A stretch of 64,000 bases of DNA from Paludibacteraceae bacterium (lineage in GTDB: Bacteria > Bacteroidota > Bacteroidia > Bacteroidales > Paludibacteraceae), in NCBI GenBank assembly GCA_017938155.1, contig JAGBCD010000016.1, forward strand, positions 1 through 64,000. Reading direction: 5' to 3'. The notes under the pieces were generated by a model. The model searched no databases. It was not told the origin of the DNA and was given only the letters and a program-made list of their open reading frames with translations. Positions within the stretch are counted from its first letter, which is position 1, and each line of letters starts with the position of its first letter. The position numbers and the translations under genes are program-made. Positions 25,331-35,229 of the stretch are shown here, piece after piece.

Positions 25331-27352
25331 TTATTTGTAGAAGTGGAATGCCAAACCTGCACGGAAAACATCAGGATTGAGTGGATAGTTTGGCATTGTA
25401 AAGTATTGATAATTCATAAAGGACGCATTGAGATGTTGGTACTGAGCGAAGAAACGCAAGTGCAACAATTTGACATAAAAATTGGCATAAGCACTCATAA
25501 TTGGATAGTTGCCTATCTTCACTTTGTCTTGTACACAGAACTGCCCTGTCGCAGGGTTGAGAAGTGGTGCATAATAGGCCGTATTGTACTGCACATCTAC
25601 TCCTATCTGTACATCCAACGCTTTGAACCATGTACCATGGTAATAAAGGTTACTATATAAAGCCAAAGTAGGCAATGGGATATTAGGCGAAGATACATAT
25701 TGATAGACTACACTATTATCCATATTCACCCATGGAGTGATAAGATTGAGTTGTAAATTAGCCGCTATGATGCTAATGTTCTCCTCCGACTGTATGGGTG
25801 TCCCTTGAGGGCCAAAATAGATATGATTGGTGAGGTTCTCGTAATCCACTCCTAACTGCGTATGAACCCATTTCGTTGGATAAGCAAGACGTCCTGCAAC
25901 ATGGAAAACATATGGTTTTTTGAAGTCGTTATACCATTGATAGTGATTGCTATTGTAATTGAGATGATAGAAATCTGGGGTGACGTTACGTAAATCAGCC
26001 TCAGCGGAAATGGTCATACTATCCTTGCCTAATCTAAATCCTGCATCTACATGACCATGCACATTGAACTGACCTATTTTTCTACCCAACAAACACACTT
26101 CCCCACCAAATCCGTAAAACACATACTTACCTCTATTCTTATAAAGTTCACCTCCGACAAAAGTGTTGTTGGACCAAAGACTTTGATAGAGTGTATCGGG
26201 TACATGATGCATGGTTTGGCTCAATACTACTCCTAATGGGTTGTTGAATGGTTCGAGAGGAACAATAGCTTCTGGTTGTCCTACACCTAATAAGTGACAT
26301 TGCGCTTCGTTGGTCGCATAGACTGTGGCGCCAAACTTGAGTTTGGTATTGAACTCCTCTTCGAAGGTTACAGAAAGAGTATTACGAATCGTGAGTGCTG
26401 AGGCAGAATCGTTGGTGAGTTTGGGATTACGATAGGTCACATCATAAAAACTCTGTGATGCATTCTTTTCAATGTAGCGTCTATTCGCATCGTTGACTTC
26501 AAACACATGTCTAAACGTAGTAACTGGTACATAATTAATCTTTGTAGAGTCTTTCTCCTGCCAATTACCTTCTTCATCTCGTTCACGATAATGCACTTTC
26601 TCTTTGCGTTCTACGCATATACTATAATAATGGTTGATGTAACCTGATAGGTATCTATAGCCAGACATTGCCTCCAAACTGGTCGGGATATCTTCGGTAT
26701 TCAAATCCGTGTTTTGGATATCCTCCATATTACGAATACCACCATTTTCAAAATTAGACAGATTATTGAATGTAAATGCGGCTTGAAGAGAATAATGATT
26801 TCCATTGTAAGAACCAAATACGGATCCATTGAACACTTTACCTGCTTGATTTTGATAATGCCCCACAGCATTCAAGTAGTTCAATGATAATCCAAAATTG
26901 GTTTTTTCATTCAAATTGCCTGTAAACATAAAGGCCAAATCATTGTCTTCATGATATGTTTTGAAACCTTTTTTGTAGGACACATATGAATAGGGAGTCG
27001 TGGTACTGAAAAACCGTACATCTTGAGGGGTAATCGTATAAGGGTCATATTGTCTTCCCAATACAAAATCTACCTTAGCCGTCCTATCAAAATATATAGC
27101 CGACTGAACAGGCGATACCAAATTGCCATTGTACACATTGCATATAGAATAGTCGTACAAGGCATTACGCATGGGGAAGTTGAGATACGACGTATCGGCG
27201 GCAGACACAGAGTCTGCCATACCGATAGGATCTTGTAATCTCCACGCACGCACATGAATCACTTCTTTGGCAGAAGCACTCCAAGGTACGAACAAAACAA
27301 AACACGTTACAAGGCCTAATACCCTTAGGATGATGTACCTTAAGTTTCTCAC
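25331..27352 (-). CDS. Putative porin (Porin_10-like outer-membrane barrel)
   Basis: 673 residues with a signal peptide ending SASA. The mature part shows the Porin_10 pattern: DTSYLNFPMRNALYDYS, GNLVSPVQSAIYFDR, TITPQDVRFFSTTTPYSYVSYKKG, then alternating aromatic strands and a final GLAFHFYK with aromatic and charged C-terminal residues. It is expected in the outer membrane; the substrate is unknown. It overlaps the GH57 stop by 4 nt, placing a pore in the same operon as glycan enzymes. Confidence 0.82.
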   Translation of the reverse strand: MRNLRYIILRVLGLVTCFVLFVPWSASAKEVIHVRAWRLQDPIGMADSVSAADTSYLNFPMRNALYDYSICNVYNGNLVSPVQSAIYFDRTAKVDFVLGRQYDPYTITPQDVRFFSTTTPYSYVSYKKGFKTYHEDNDLAFMFTGNLNEKTNFGLSLNYLNAVGHYQNQAGKVFNGSVFGSYNGNHYSLQAAFTFNNLSNFENGGIRNMEDIQNTDLNTEDIPTSLEAMSGYRYLSGYINHYYSICVERKEKVHYRERDEEGNWQEKDSTKINYVPVTTFRHVFEVNDANRRYIEKNASQSFYDVTYRNPKLTNDSASALTIRNTLSVTFEEEFNTKLKFGATVYATNEAQCHLLGVGQPEAIVPLEPFNNPLGVVLSQTMHHVPDTLYQSLWSNNTFVGGELYKNRGKYVFYGFGGEVCLLGRKIGQFNVHGHVDAGFRLGKDSMTISAEADLRNVTPDFYHLNYNSNHYQWYNDFKKPYVFHVAGRLAYPTKWVHTQLGVDYENLTNHIYFGPQGTPIQSEENISIIAANLQLNLITPWVNMDNSVVYQYVSSPNIPLPTLALYSNLYYHGTWFKALDVQIGVDVQYNTAYYAPLLNPATGQFCVQDKVKIGNYPIMSAYANFYVKLLHLRFFAQYQHLNASFMNYQYFTMPNYPLNPDVFRAGLAFHFYK

Positions 27353-28626
27353 TTAATTTTCTTCTTGAGTTGTTTAATCTTTTCGTTCAACGAATTAATT
27401 TCCTTCTCCTGATTGTGAATGGTTTTCAACAACGAGTTCAACTCTTCATTCTCAATCGTTGTTGGATATTGTTCTTCTACCCGTTGCAAGAAATCAGATA
27501 AGATATTCATATAATTGATAAAAGCATCGTATGCGGTATCAAAATTAGAATATCCTCGGTCTATATGATTCATGTAATGGAAAGAATTCAAATCTTGGAG
27601 TTGCAACCAGTCTGTTTTCAACATCTTATCTTCACAAAGATGTACGCGCTCTGCTACTGCATATAGTTTTTGCAAAGCCTCTTGTTGTAAGTCATTGCCA
27701 CAGAAAACACTGATATCCTTGCTCTCGCCCGTCCACGTCATAGGATAAGGTGACACGATAACATCCTTGGCAGCGAAATGCTTAGCAGCCTCTGATGGCG
27801 TCATGAAACTCATCTCACGCTCTAATGCGTAGTAAGGTAATGCTTTCAAGAAATCAAAGATACCTGTGTGAGCAGGTTGAATGATACCAAAAGTCTCTGC
27901 TCCCATCCAAATATTAACCAAGTCTTCACCCTCTGGTAATGCCACTAACTGGTTGGCAAACTTCTCGGCATCCATTGGATAACTTGCGTGGTTATAGTCA
28001 GAGAAATGGAAACTGAGTTCATCAGATATATGCATGTTACGTAACAAAAGTGTTTGCTTGGGAGACACGCATGAGTGATAGAGATAATTAGGTGATTTCC
28101 ATGACAAAAGATGTTTAGCTCCCTCAATCATCAATGTTTTATAACCAAATTTCTGAGCCATGATAGCGATATCATCTGAATACAATAATTCAGCGTTGCA
28201 CAAGGTGTTGGATTTGACTCCAAACACGTCTTGAAGTTTAGCAGCATGCATCTTCAATTGCTCTTCAAATTCGGTCTCATTATATTGTGCACTTAGTGAA
28301 TGTGCATAAGGGGTAGCAACAAACTCAACACATTTGGAGTCTGCCAATTCTTTGAGCACATCAATCATCTCGGGATAATACATTTCGAAAAGTTCTAATG
28401 TAGTACCAGATATAGCCAATGCGCAATGGAACTTGCCTTTGGATAGGCGTATCATCTCCAACAGAGTTTTAGTCAATGGTAGGTATGAAGTAGTTACCAA
28501 CCAATTGAGGTGTTCCTCTGTTTGCATATCATCGTAATAGTAATGGTCTTGTCCTATCTCAAAAAAACGATAACGTTTGAGGCGATAAGGAGCATGCATT
28601 TGAAAGCAAAAACAAAGTTTTTTCAT
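27349..28626 (-). CDS. Glycoside hydrolase family 57 (alpha-amylase-like)
   Basis: 425 residues without a signal peptide, so cytoplasmic. GH57 marks are His11 in CFQMHAPYRL, the PYAHSLSAQ box (106-114) and Glu146 in CNAELLYSDD, the likely nucleophile. A C-terminal coiled coil (about 395-425, ending KIKQLKKKIK) may mediate oligomerisation. Beside the debranching enzyme and glycosyltransferase it should act on alpha-glucan (glycogen) turnover; exact specificity, hydrolase or transferase, cannot be read. Confidence 0.88.
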   Translation of the reverse strand: MKKLCFCFQMHAPYRLKRYRFFEIGQDHYYYDDMQTEEHLNWLVTTSYLPLTKTLLEMIRLSKGKFHCALAISGTTLELFEMYYPEMIDVLKELADSKCVEFVATPYAHSLSAQYNETEFEEQLKMHAAKLQDVFGVKSNTLCNAELLYSDDIAIMAQKFGYKTLMIEGAKHLLSWKSPNYLYHSCVSPKQTLLLRNMHISDELSFHFSDYNHASYPMDAEKFANQLVALPEGEDLVNIWMGAETFGIIQPAHTGIFDFLKALPYYALEREMSFMTPSEAAKHFAAKDVIVSPYPMTWTGESKDISVFCGNDLQQEALQKLYAVAERVHLCEDKMLKTDWLQLQDLNSFHYMNHIDRGYSNFDTAYDAFINYMNILSDFLQRVEEQYPTTIENEELNSLLKTIHNQEKEINSLNEKIKQLKKKIK

Positions 28627-28672
28627 TGTATTATGTTGTTATATGATTATACTTAATTAGGAGTTAAAATGA

Positions 28673-29932
28673 TTATCTATAACTGAGTACCTTGTCGTAC
28701 ACAGCGCGCACTTTGAGTCCAGCATCATACCATCTGATGGCATTCACTTCGTCACGTCCAAGATTTCTAAGCGAGTTGTACATCGCAGGATATTTGACAA
28801 TGGCATAGATAGCATCTGCCATCGCATCAATATCCCAATAGTCCGTCTTGATAGCATGGGTAAGAATCTCTGCACATCCAGATTGGTTGGAGATGATGGA
28901 TGGACATCCTACTTGCATGGCCTCTAATGGGGATATACCAAATGGTTCACTGACGGAAGGCATAATATAAACATCCGAATCAGCCAATACCTCTTGCACC
29001 TGTTTGCCACGCATAAATCCAGGGAAATGGAATCGGTCCGAAATACCTCTTTGTGCTACCAAATCTATCATTTTGTTCATCATGTCGCCGCTACCTGCCA
29101 TAACAAAGCGCACTCCATCGGTTTTCTCTAATACGCGTGCAGCAGCTTCTACGAAATACTCTGGTCCCTTCTGCATGGTAATACGACCTAAGAAAGTTAC
29201 CAGTTTATCTTTCCTTGGATGTTTAACAAACTCCTCTGGGTTATCCAATGGTTCAACAGCATTGTGTACTGTAGTTACCTTGTTGGGGTTTTGACCATAC
29301 TTGTCAATCACTGTTTGTCTTGTCAAGTTGCTTACACAAATAATGTGATCGGCCTCATCCATTCCACGTTTCTCTATTTCATATACCACAGGGTTAACGT
29401 TTCCACGGCTACGGTCAAAATCGGTTGCATGTACGTGGATAACCAAAGGTTTGCCCGAAATTTGTTTAGCAAACACTCCCGCAGGATAAGTCAACCAGTC
29501 GTGTGAATGGATGATATCAAACTCCAAAGAGTGTGCCAAAACGCCTGCAACTGCCTCATAGTTGCCAATCTCTTCGATGAGATTGTCTGGGTAACGACCT
29601 GAAAAATTGACACATCCCAAGGCATCTGTACCTATGCGATGATAGTCATAATGGATGTTATTTCTAAACAAATAATAGTCATCCACAGGGAGTCTCCCAT
29701 ACATCTGTTGTTGAACATATTCATGCGCATTTTCTTTCCAAACGATAGGAACAGCATTGGCTCCTATGATGCGCAAAAAGGATTGATCTTCATCACCCCA
29801 AGGACGTGGAATTACAAATGTTAGTTCCATATCTTCTTGTTGGGCCATACCTCGTGTGAGTCCGAAACTTGCCGTACCAAGACCACCAAGGATATGAGGG
29901 GGAAACTCCCAACCAAACATTAAAGCTTTCAT
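28673..29932 (-). CDS. Glycosyltransferase, glycogen-synthase-like
   Basis: About 419 residues from the ATG at 29932 (MKALMFGWEFPPHILGG; an upstream TTG in frame lies inside the debranching gene). GT-B fold: the N-terminal HILGGLGTASFG nucleotide-sugar loop, HSHDWLTYPAG and HVHATDFDRSR in the middle, and the retaining EPFGISPLEAMQ signature with VGCPSIIS in the C-terminal domain. Located between the debranching enzyme and GH57, it is probably the glycogen-type alpha-glucan synthase of this group, but some family 4 transferases share these motifs. Confidence 0.85.
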   Translation of the reverse strand: MKALMFGWEFPPHILGGLGTASFGLTRGMAQQEDMELTFVIPRPWGDEDQSFLRIIGANAVPIVWKENAHEYVQQQMYGRLPVDDYYLFRNNIHYDYHRIGTDALGCVNFSGRYPDNLIEEIGNYEAVAGVLAHSLEFDIIHSHDWLTYPAGVFAKQISGKPLVIHVHATDFDRSRGNVNPVVYEIEKRGMDEADHIICVSNLTRQTVIDKYGQNPNKVTTVHNAVEPLDNPEEFVKHPRKDKLVTFLGRITMQKGPEYFVEAAARVLEKTDGVRFVMAGSGDMMNKMIDLVAQRGISDRFHFPGFMRGKQVQEVLADSDVYIMPSVSEPFGISPLEAMQVGCPSIISNQSGCAEILTHAIKTDYWDIDAMADAIYAIVKYPAMYNSLRNLGRDEVNAIRWYDAGLKVRAVYDKVLSYR

Positions 29933-29936
29933 GGTA

Positions 29937-31922
29937 TTATATATTTTGTTGTGTTTCAAAGTTTTTCATTGTATCCATCACAGAAATAACAGCTGCCACT
30001 GATGGTGCATAAGACATTCCACCGTGCCCTCTATAAGGAGGGTTGCCGTCGTACAACTCGTTCAGTGTACCAATGCACAACTCAGACATCTCTGCTTCGT
30101 AACCAACCAACAAACGCTGCATAAAACTCAGACCACTCTTGCTATACACCGACATATATGCCCTTGCATATGCTGCGATAGTCCAAGGCCAAATAGGTCC
30201 GTTGTGGTAGTTTCTATCACGCTCCAATTGCCCACCAATGTATTCAGGACGATATCCTCCACTCTTAGGTGATAAGGTACGCAAACCACGAGGAGTAAGA
30301 AGTTCTTTCGTACAAATATCTACCACCGCCTTGCGTTGTTTCTTATCAAGAGGAGAATAAGGAAGAGCCACTGCCCAAATTTGATTAGGTCTCACTTCTT
30401 TGTCATGATAATCTTCGGTCACATAGTCATCCAAATAGATACCATTCCAGAAAATTTGCACATAAGAGTCGCGCATCAAACAACTTTGGTACTCCATCAA
30501 GTCCGCAGCTTGTTCTCTACCCATAATTCGTAGCAGTTCGGCTGTGAAACACATCGCATTGTACCACAACGCGTTGATTTCAACTACATACCCCGTTCGT
30601 GGGGTGATGGGGCGATTATTCTCTACGGCATTCATCCAAGTAGCAGGTCTATCTTTACCATCCACCCACAACAATCCATTGGAATGAATAAAAGCTCTTG
30701 GGTGTCTTTGTTTTCTATAAAAATCAATGATTTCAACACAAAGATTACCATACTTGTTAGCAGCATCCTCAATGGTGTACTTGTGTGCATACTTTTGGAA
30801 TGCACGTATTAGCCACAACAAAGCGTCTGGTTCATCCATTCCGCGCAAACGAAGATTCGTTGCCTGTAGAGTTTCAGCTCCAGTGCAACGATTCATCTGT
30901 TGGTCCATGAAAGCGCGCACTTCTCCTATGGCCGTTTTGTCAATGATAGCATCCCAATACTCTGGACGATCAATATCCAAGGTACAAGATGGCGTCGCAA
31001 AAAATTCTTCACGAGCTGAAGCATGATACCAAGGATAACCTGCTAATAAATAGCAACGATCTCCTTCGCGTTTGTAGAACTGGGCTGCTGAGTTTTTGAG
31101 ACATGAAAACATATCATCACGAGAGATACGTCTTCTCATCTCTTTGGTCCAAATAGGTTTGAGTGTCTTAGGATTAACCTCCGTGATACCTGCAGAGAAA
31201 ATAATTGACTCACCTTTCTTCATTGGCACCTCAAAATAACCTGGCACCAACAAATCCTCCTTGAACTCAAAACCACGCTCTTCTTCTTTTTGGTACTCTA
31301 TATTCTTGTACCAAGATGGTTCGTGGTGATATTCAGCATTCTTGGAGAACTGCATGAATAATTGTGGAAACTCAGGATACATCTGGTTGACACGTCCGTT
31401 AGCCACCTCCATCATATCAACATTAGCACGACTATTCTCATGGGTAAGTTCGTTTACACTACGAAAAGCCAAGAATGGTCGCAAACGGAGAGTGGTAGGG
31501 GAACCTGACTCAACAAGTGTGTACTTGATTAACACGCGGGGTTCAAAACTGACCAACATACGTTCTTTGGTAAGTACTACACCTCCCACACGATAGGTGG
31601 TCTTGGAAATCACTATACAGTCAAACTCACGAATATACTTATGCCCATTGGGATAATAGGTATTATAACCATACTTATGAAGACCTAAGTTAAATTCGGC
31701 TCCGTGCTGAATAACTGTTTCATCTAATGATGATAGCAACACATAGTTGTCATCACTCAGTTCTGGCAAAGGCAAAACTAACTGCCCGTGATACTTGCGC
31801 GTATTGCAATCTACCAACGTGGTAGAATTGTACGCCCCAGCACGATTGGTTCGAATCATTTCCTTGCTCAAGCTTCTTTCCAGATTGACCAATAACGTTT
31901 TGTCAAAGTTCAAATAGCTCAT
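29937..31922 (-). CDS. Glycogen debranching enzyme (amylo-alpha-1,6-glucosidase)
   Basis: 661 residues, cytoplasmic. The N-terminal GDE-type beta domain contains NRAGAYNSTTLVDCNTRKYHGQL (residues about 22-44). The C-terminal (alpha/alpha)6 barrel carries VDGKDRPATWMNAVENN, INALWYNA and YHNGPIWPWTIAAYARA. The enzyme removes alpha-1,6 branch stubs of glycogen. It starts 25 bp after manC and its stop is 4 bp from the glycosyltransferase ATG, so the three are co-transcribed. Confidence 0.9.
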   Translation of the reverse strand: MSYLNFDKTLLVNLERSLSKEMIRTNRAGAYNSTTLVDCNTRKYHGQLVLPLPELSDDNYVLLSSLDETVIQHGAEFNLGLHKYGYNTYYPNGHKYIREFDCIVISKTTYRVGGVVLTKERMLVSFEPRVLIKYTLVESGSPTTLRLRPFLAFRSVNELTHENSRANVDMMEVANGRVNQMYPEFPQLFMQFSKNAEYHHEPSWYKNIEYQKEEERGFEFKEDLLVPGYFEVPMKKGESIIFSAGITEVNPKTLKPIWTKEMRRRISRDDMFSCLKNSAAQFYKREGDRCYLLAGYPWYHASAREEFFATPSCTLDIDRPEYWDAIIDKTAIGEVRAFMDQQMNRCTGAETLQATNLRLRGMDEPDALLWLIRAFQKYAHKYTIEDAANKYGNLCVEIIDFYRKQRHPRAFIHSNGLLWVDGKDRPATWMNAVENNRPITPRTGYVVEINALWYNAMCFTAELLRIMGREQAADLMEYQSCLMRDSYVQIFWNGIYLDDYVTEDYHDKEVRPNQIWAVALPYSPLDKKQRKAVVDICTKELLTPRGLRTLSPKSGGYRPEYIGGQLERDRNYHNGPIWPWTIAAYARAYMSVYSKSGLSFMQRLLVGYEAEMSELCIGTLNELYDGNPPYRGHGGMSYAPSVAAVISVMDTMKNFETQQNI

Positions 31923-31947
31923 GGTATATTTGTTTTAAGTTTACATA

Positions 31948-33090
31948 CTAATTATACTTGCCGTTGAATTGCACATCGGCATCCATTGTGATTTGTCTGA
32001 TTTGTTGTTCTTCTGAGCGAGGACAAATCAACAAAACATTATCTGCTTCTGCTATGATCATGTCGCTCACACCTCTCACAACCGCCAAATGACCTTCTGG
32101 AAGAGCAACCATATTATTCTGCCCATCATAATACATCGCATTGCCCTTCAAGGTAACATTACCCTCTGGCGACTTGCTACTCAAATCATACAACGCTCCC
32201 CATGTTCCAAGGTCACTCCAACCAAAATCGGATGGTAATACATATACACATTTCGCTTTCTCCATCACACCGTAATCAATGGAAATATTGGGACAAGTAG
32301 GGAACATATCTTGTATGAAGGCTACCTCCTTATCAGTACCCATATAAGGCTCACCTTCCACAAACTTAGCCACCATATCAGGCAAGTGTTCGCTCAAAGC
32401 ATGACGTATCGTGCGTAAGTTCCACAAAAAAATGCCCGAGTTCCACAAAAACTCACCACTATCCATAAACACTTGTGCCAAATCCTTGTTAGGTTTCTCG
32501 GTAAAGGTTTTGACACGATATATGCTTCCATCCACAACTTCCTCAACAGATGACATCTGAATATATCCATAACCCGTTTCTGGGCGAGTAGGCTTCATTC
32601 CCAATGTCAACAAAGCATCATGCTTTGATATAAAATTAAGACCTTTCTTGATAGTCTCCACAAAAGCCAATTCCTGCAAAATTAAGTGATCCGAAGGAGT
32701 AACGATTATATTGGCATTGAGTCTGTCATCATCCCAATCAGCTTCTTCCAACGTAAGCCCTGTGCGTTGACGAATAATACCTTTGATGCGTGCCACTGCA
32801 TAGGCTATACAAGGAGCCGTATTACGTCTTGCTGGCTCACATAGCACTTGGTCAGGAGACAAATCCGGAATCTGCTCCAATATGGTATCCTTGTACAAAA
32901 CATTGGTTACAATTAACATATTCTCAATAGGAACCAAGGAACGAAAACGATCTACAGTCATTTGTAGCAAGGAATGTCCAGTATCAAAAAAATCTAAAAA
33001 CTGCTTAGGTCGGTCATTCCGACTAAAAGGCCAAAAGCGACTACCTATGCCGCCTGCCATAATAACGCAAAAATTTGCACTCGTATTCAT
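31948..33090 (-). CDS. manC: Mannose-1-phosphate guanylyltransferase
   Basis: 380 residues. The nucleotidyltransferase signature is MAGGIGSRFWPFSRNDRPKQF (residues 11-31), then TPSDH, RPETGYGYI, EKPNKDLAQ, WNSGIFLW and IDYGVMEK, all typical of GDP-mannose pyrophosphorylases. There is no C-terminal isomerase domain, so it is the monofunctional form. It makes GDP-mannose for glycans or for fucose synthesis. It is the first gene of the seven-gene run, with its own strong promoter. Confidence 0.92.
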   Translation of the reverse strand: MNTSANFCVIMAGGIGSRFWPFSRNDRPKQFLDFFDTGHSLLQMTVDRFRSLVPIENMLIVTNVLYKDTILEQIPDLSPDQVLCEPARRNTAPCIAYAVARIKGIIRQRTGLTLEEADWDDDRLNANIIVTPSDHLILQELAFVETIKKGLNFISKHDALLTLGMKPTRPETGYGYIQMSSVEEVVDGSIYRVKTFTEKPNKDLAQVFMDSGEFLWNSGIFLWNLRTIRHALSEHLPDMVAKFVEGEPYMGTDKEVAFIQDMFPTCPNISIDYGVMEKAKCVYVLPSDFGWSDLGTWGALYDLSSKSPEGNVTLKGNAMYYDGQNNMVALPEGHLAVVRGVSDMIIAEADNVLLICPRSEEQQIRQITMDADVQFNGKYN

Positions 33091-33129
33091 GATATTGATG
33101 TATTTTTCTTATATATTATTATATCGTGG

Positions 33130-33161
33130 CAAAGTTACAATTTTATTTTATCATATGCAAA
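33130..33161 (-). promoter_or_regulatory. Promoter of the manC-to-trxA run
   Basis: Minus-strand TTTG (33161-33158), 20-nt spacer, TAACTTTG (33137-33130). I found no further consensus promoter in the short gaps down to trxA, so it may serve manC, GDE, glycosyltransferase, GH57, porin, clp and trxA. Confidence 0.75.
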
Positions 33162-33178
33162 TAAATCGGCACTTAAAC

Positions 33179-34792
33179 TCATTTGTCTATAGCGATTATG
33201 AGGTGTTGCTCTATCCAAGTATCTAAATCATCTTCATTGCTCAATCCCAAATGTTTTTTTATTCGCAGCCTTCTGCTCCATATTGTACGTTTGGTCAAGT
33301 TCAAAAGAATGCATATATCTGAAATGCTCAATCCTACAGCATGTAAGGAAATGATAAGCAAGTCCATTTGTGTCAACGAAGGATATTTCTCTTTGAGTAT
33401 GGTAAGCACATTGCCATATAATTGATTGAACTCACTTTGAAAATCCTCTTCATTTTCCAATAGATTGGTAGACAAGAACTGATTGATCCAATCTGGCAAT
33501 TGGGTAGTAACATTGTTTTTCATTCGGTACCACCTCATCTTCTGAGTTAATTCTACTTTCTGTAACAATACACGCCTTAGGCTATCTCGTCTCAATAATA
33601 ATTCATTATTCAGACTCTCGACCTTAAGTTGCGACGCTTTTCTTCGGGAATTTTCAATCAAAAAGCCAACAAGGAGTAACAACACCCCTATAAGCAACAA
33701 ACCTATCAAAAGATAAGCACGTTGTTGTGCAATGATTAGTTTCAAATTACGTTCTTGTTCTAAAACCAAATCGTATCGTTTGGAGATAGCATAAGCACGG
33801 GTTTTACCCGTCTTTTCCAACTCATCACGTTCCTGCATATAGAGGTTACTTAACATAGTATAAGCTTCTTCTTGTCTCCCTAAGGATAATAATAACTTGC
33901 TCTGCAAATAAGTGTAGCGATGCTTGCTCCATGACATCAAGAGTGTATCTTGAGCAAACTTGTTGAGATAAGTCTGTGCTGAATCTAAATAACCATGAGT
34001 AATATACCAATCAACCAATCTGTTGGCATAACGGAGTTGATTGCACTCGTTTACCAAGGTCGAATATAAAGCAATTTTATCGGTTTCATCACAAGTTTCA
34101 CTATATTCTAACTGCAACAAACGGAGTTCATAAATGAACGACTGATCGTGCAACGCATTAGTATAATATTTAGCCTGTTCGAAATGCGCTTCTCTTATGC
34201 TATCACAAGCCGATAATCTACCTATATCACGATGTACGCATGCCAAAAAAAGTTTCAAGTCGGTTTGAGATAAATACTGCAAAGCATTATGATAGTAATC
34301 CAATGCTACTTCATTCAATATCTCCTCTTCAGATAATGTACCTAATTTATAATAAACGACTCCCAACCATTCGCACGAAATATTTGAAGTCAAAAGTAAA
34401 GATTCTGCTTTCTTGAGGTTTTGCATCGCAGTATAGACATGTCCTTCCCACTCATTAACATTACCTAATGCACAATAAACTTGACCTGCGAAAAGGTTAC
34501 TTTTCATATCTTCCAACTTGACAGCAGTAGATTGTAGGTCGTATGCAACTTTATGGGGTTGTATTCTAAAACGTGAATAAGCAAGCATAGCTTCACAATA
34601 GAGTTCGTGCTCTTTTTCCAAATCGCATTGGCTCACACTATCCAAAATCAAAAGGGTGGCTTGAGGATCGTACCATATTTGTTGAGATATTCGTTCTAAT
34701 TGCTCACCGACTATTTTGTGATGTTGTGCACAACTTGCCATAAGAAAAAGAACTCCAAATAGATAAATTTTAGGCATTTTGATTTGCTGCAT
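33179..34792 (-). CDS. Membrane-spanning TPR regulator with LuxR-like HTH
   Basis: 537 residues. N-terminal lipoprotein-like signal (LFGVLFLMASC), a TPR-like helical sensor region (about 25-345), one TM helix (about 358-380, LLIGLLLIGVLLLLVGFLI), a coiled coil, and a C-terminal helix-turn-helix (about 482-522; LSISDICILLNLTKRTIWSRRLRIKKHLGL). This is the layout of Bacteroidales TPR-HTH regulators, with the sensor outside and DNA binding inside. A signal-peptidase II site on a protein that also crosses the membrane is odd. It stands divergent to the lipoprotein genes at 34952, its probable targets. Met6 is an alternative start. Confidence 0.8.
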   Translation of the reverse strand: MQQIKMPKIYLFGVLFLMASCAQHHKIVGEQLERISQQIWYDPQATLLILDSVSQCDLEKEHELYCEAMLAYSRFRIQPHKVAYDLQSTAVKLEDMKSNLFAGQVYCALGNVNEWEGHVYTAMQNLKKAESLLLTSNISCEWLGVVYYKLGTLSEEEILNEVALDYYHNALQYLSQTDLKLFLACVHRDIGRLSACDSIREAHFEQAKYYTNALHDQSFIYELRLLQLEYSETCDETDKIALYSTLVNECNQLRYANRLVDWYITHGYLDSAQTYLNKFAQDTLLMSWSKHRYTYLQSKLLLSLGRQEEAYTMLSNLYMQERDELEKTGKTRAYAISKRYDLVLEQERNLKLIIAQQRAYLLIGLLLIGVLLLLVGFLIENSRRKASQLKVESLNNELLLRRDSLRRVLLQKVELTQKMRWYRMKNNVTTQLPDWINQFLSTNLLENEEDFQSEFNQLYGNVLTILKEKYPSLTQMDLLIISLHAVGLSISDICILLNLTKRTIWSRRLRIKKHLGLSNEDDLDTWIEQHLIIAIDK

Positions 34793-34852
34793 AAGTTTGT
34801 GTTTTTAATATTATGCGTAACACGCTTATTTTCTTATACTTATTTTAATTGC

Positions 34853-34880
34853 AAAAAATACTGCTGCATCAGTATTTTTT
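34853..34880. promoter_or_regulatory. Perfect palindrome abutting the lipoprotein promoter
   Basis: AAAAATACTG and CAGTATTTTT are inverted around CTGCAT (11-bp arms if the outer A/T are counted). The right arm touches the -33 box at 34880-34883, and a third AATACTG follows at 34897-34903 next to the -7 box. It is well placed as an operator for the divergent TPR-HTH regulator; it could also serve as a weak terminator. Confidence 0.5.
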
Positions 34881-34911
34881 TTGTTATATTTAAATAAATA
34901 CTGTACCTTTG
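34880..34911 (+). promoter_or_regulatory. Promoter of the lipoprotein/VWA genes
   Basis: TTTG (34880-34883), 20-nt spacer, TACCTTTG (34904-34911), about 40 bp before the first ATG. Confidence 0.78.
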
Positions 34912-34951
34912 CAGTCACAAAAGTACATCATTTTTTTTACATAAGCAATAT

Positions 34952-35218
34952 ATGAAAGCAAAATTTTTATTATTTATTTTAGCACTATTCCTTGTGAGTT
35001 GTTCAGACTCAGAAGGTGGTAAAAATGATTTCAACACCGTGGTAGTATTGGCCAAAGCTCCAACGGATACCTATGAAGTCAGTAGCAGTCAAGTAAGTAA
35101 TTTTCAGGGGAAGTGGATATACAATTATGTTATCAACCCTGCGATAATAAAAAATAGCGATACACCTCCTATTCGTCCCTATTTACCTCCTCATACAAAA
35201 TATATCAATAACGATTAA
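34952..35218 (+). CDS. Small lipoprotein, unknown function
   Basis: 88 residues: lipoprotein signal with lipobox VSC (Cys17), a short polar body and a proline-rich C-terminal stretch (PPIRPYLPPHT). No family recognised. It is the first of three lipoprotein genes under the promoter at 34880, and the next starts 11 nt downstream. Confidence 0.75.
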   Translation: MKAKFLLFILALFLVSCSDSEGGKNDFNTVVVLAKAPTDTYEVSSSQVSNFQGKWIYNYVINPAIIKNSDTPPIRPYLPPHTKYINND

Positions 35219-35229
35219 TCACTACCTAT

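Noticed and set aside
29933-29959. Upstream TTG start for the glycosyltransferase
   Set aside because: It would overlap the debranching gene and add residues before a standard MKALMFGWEFPP start.
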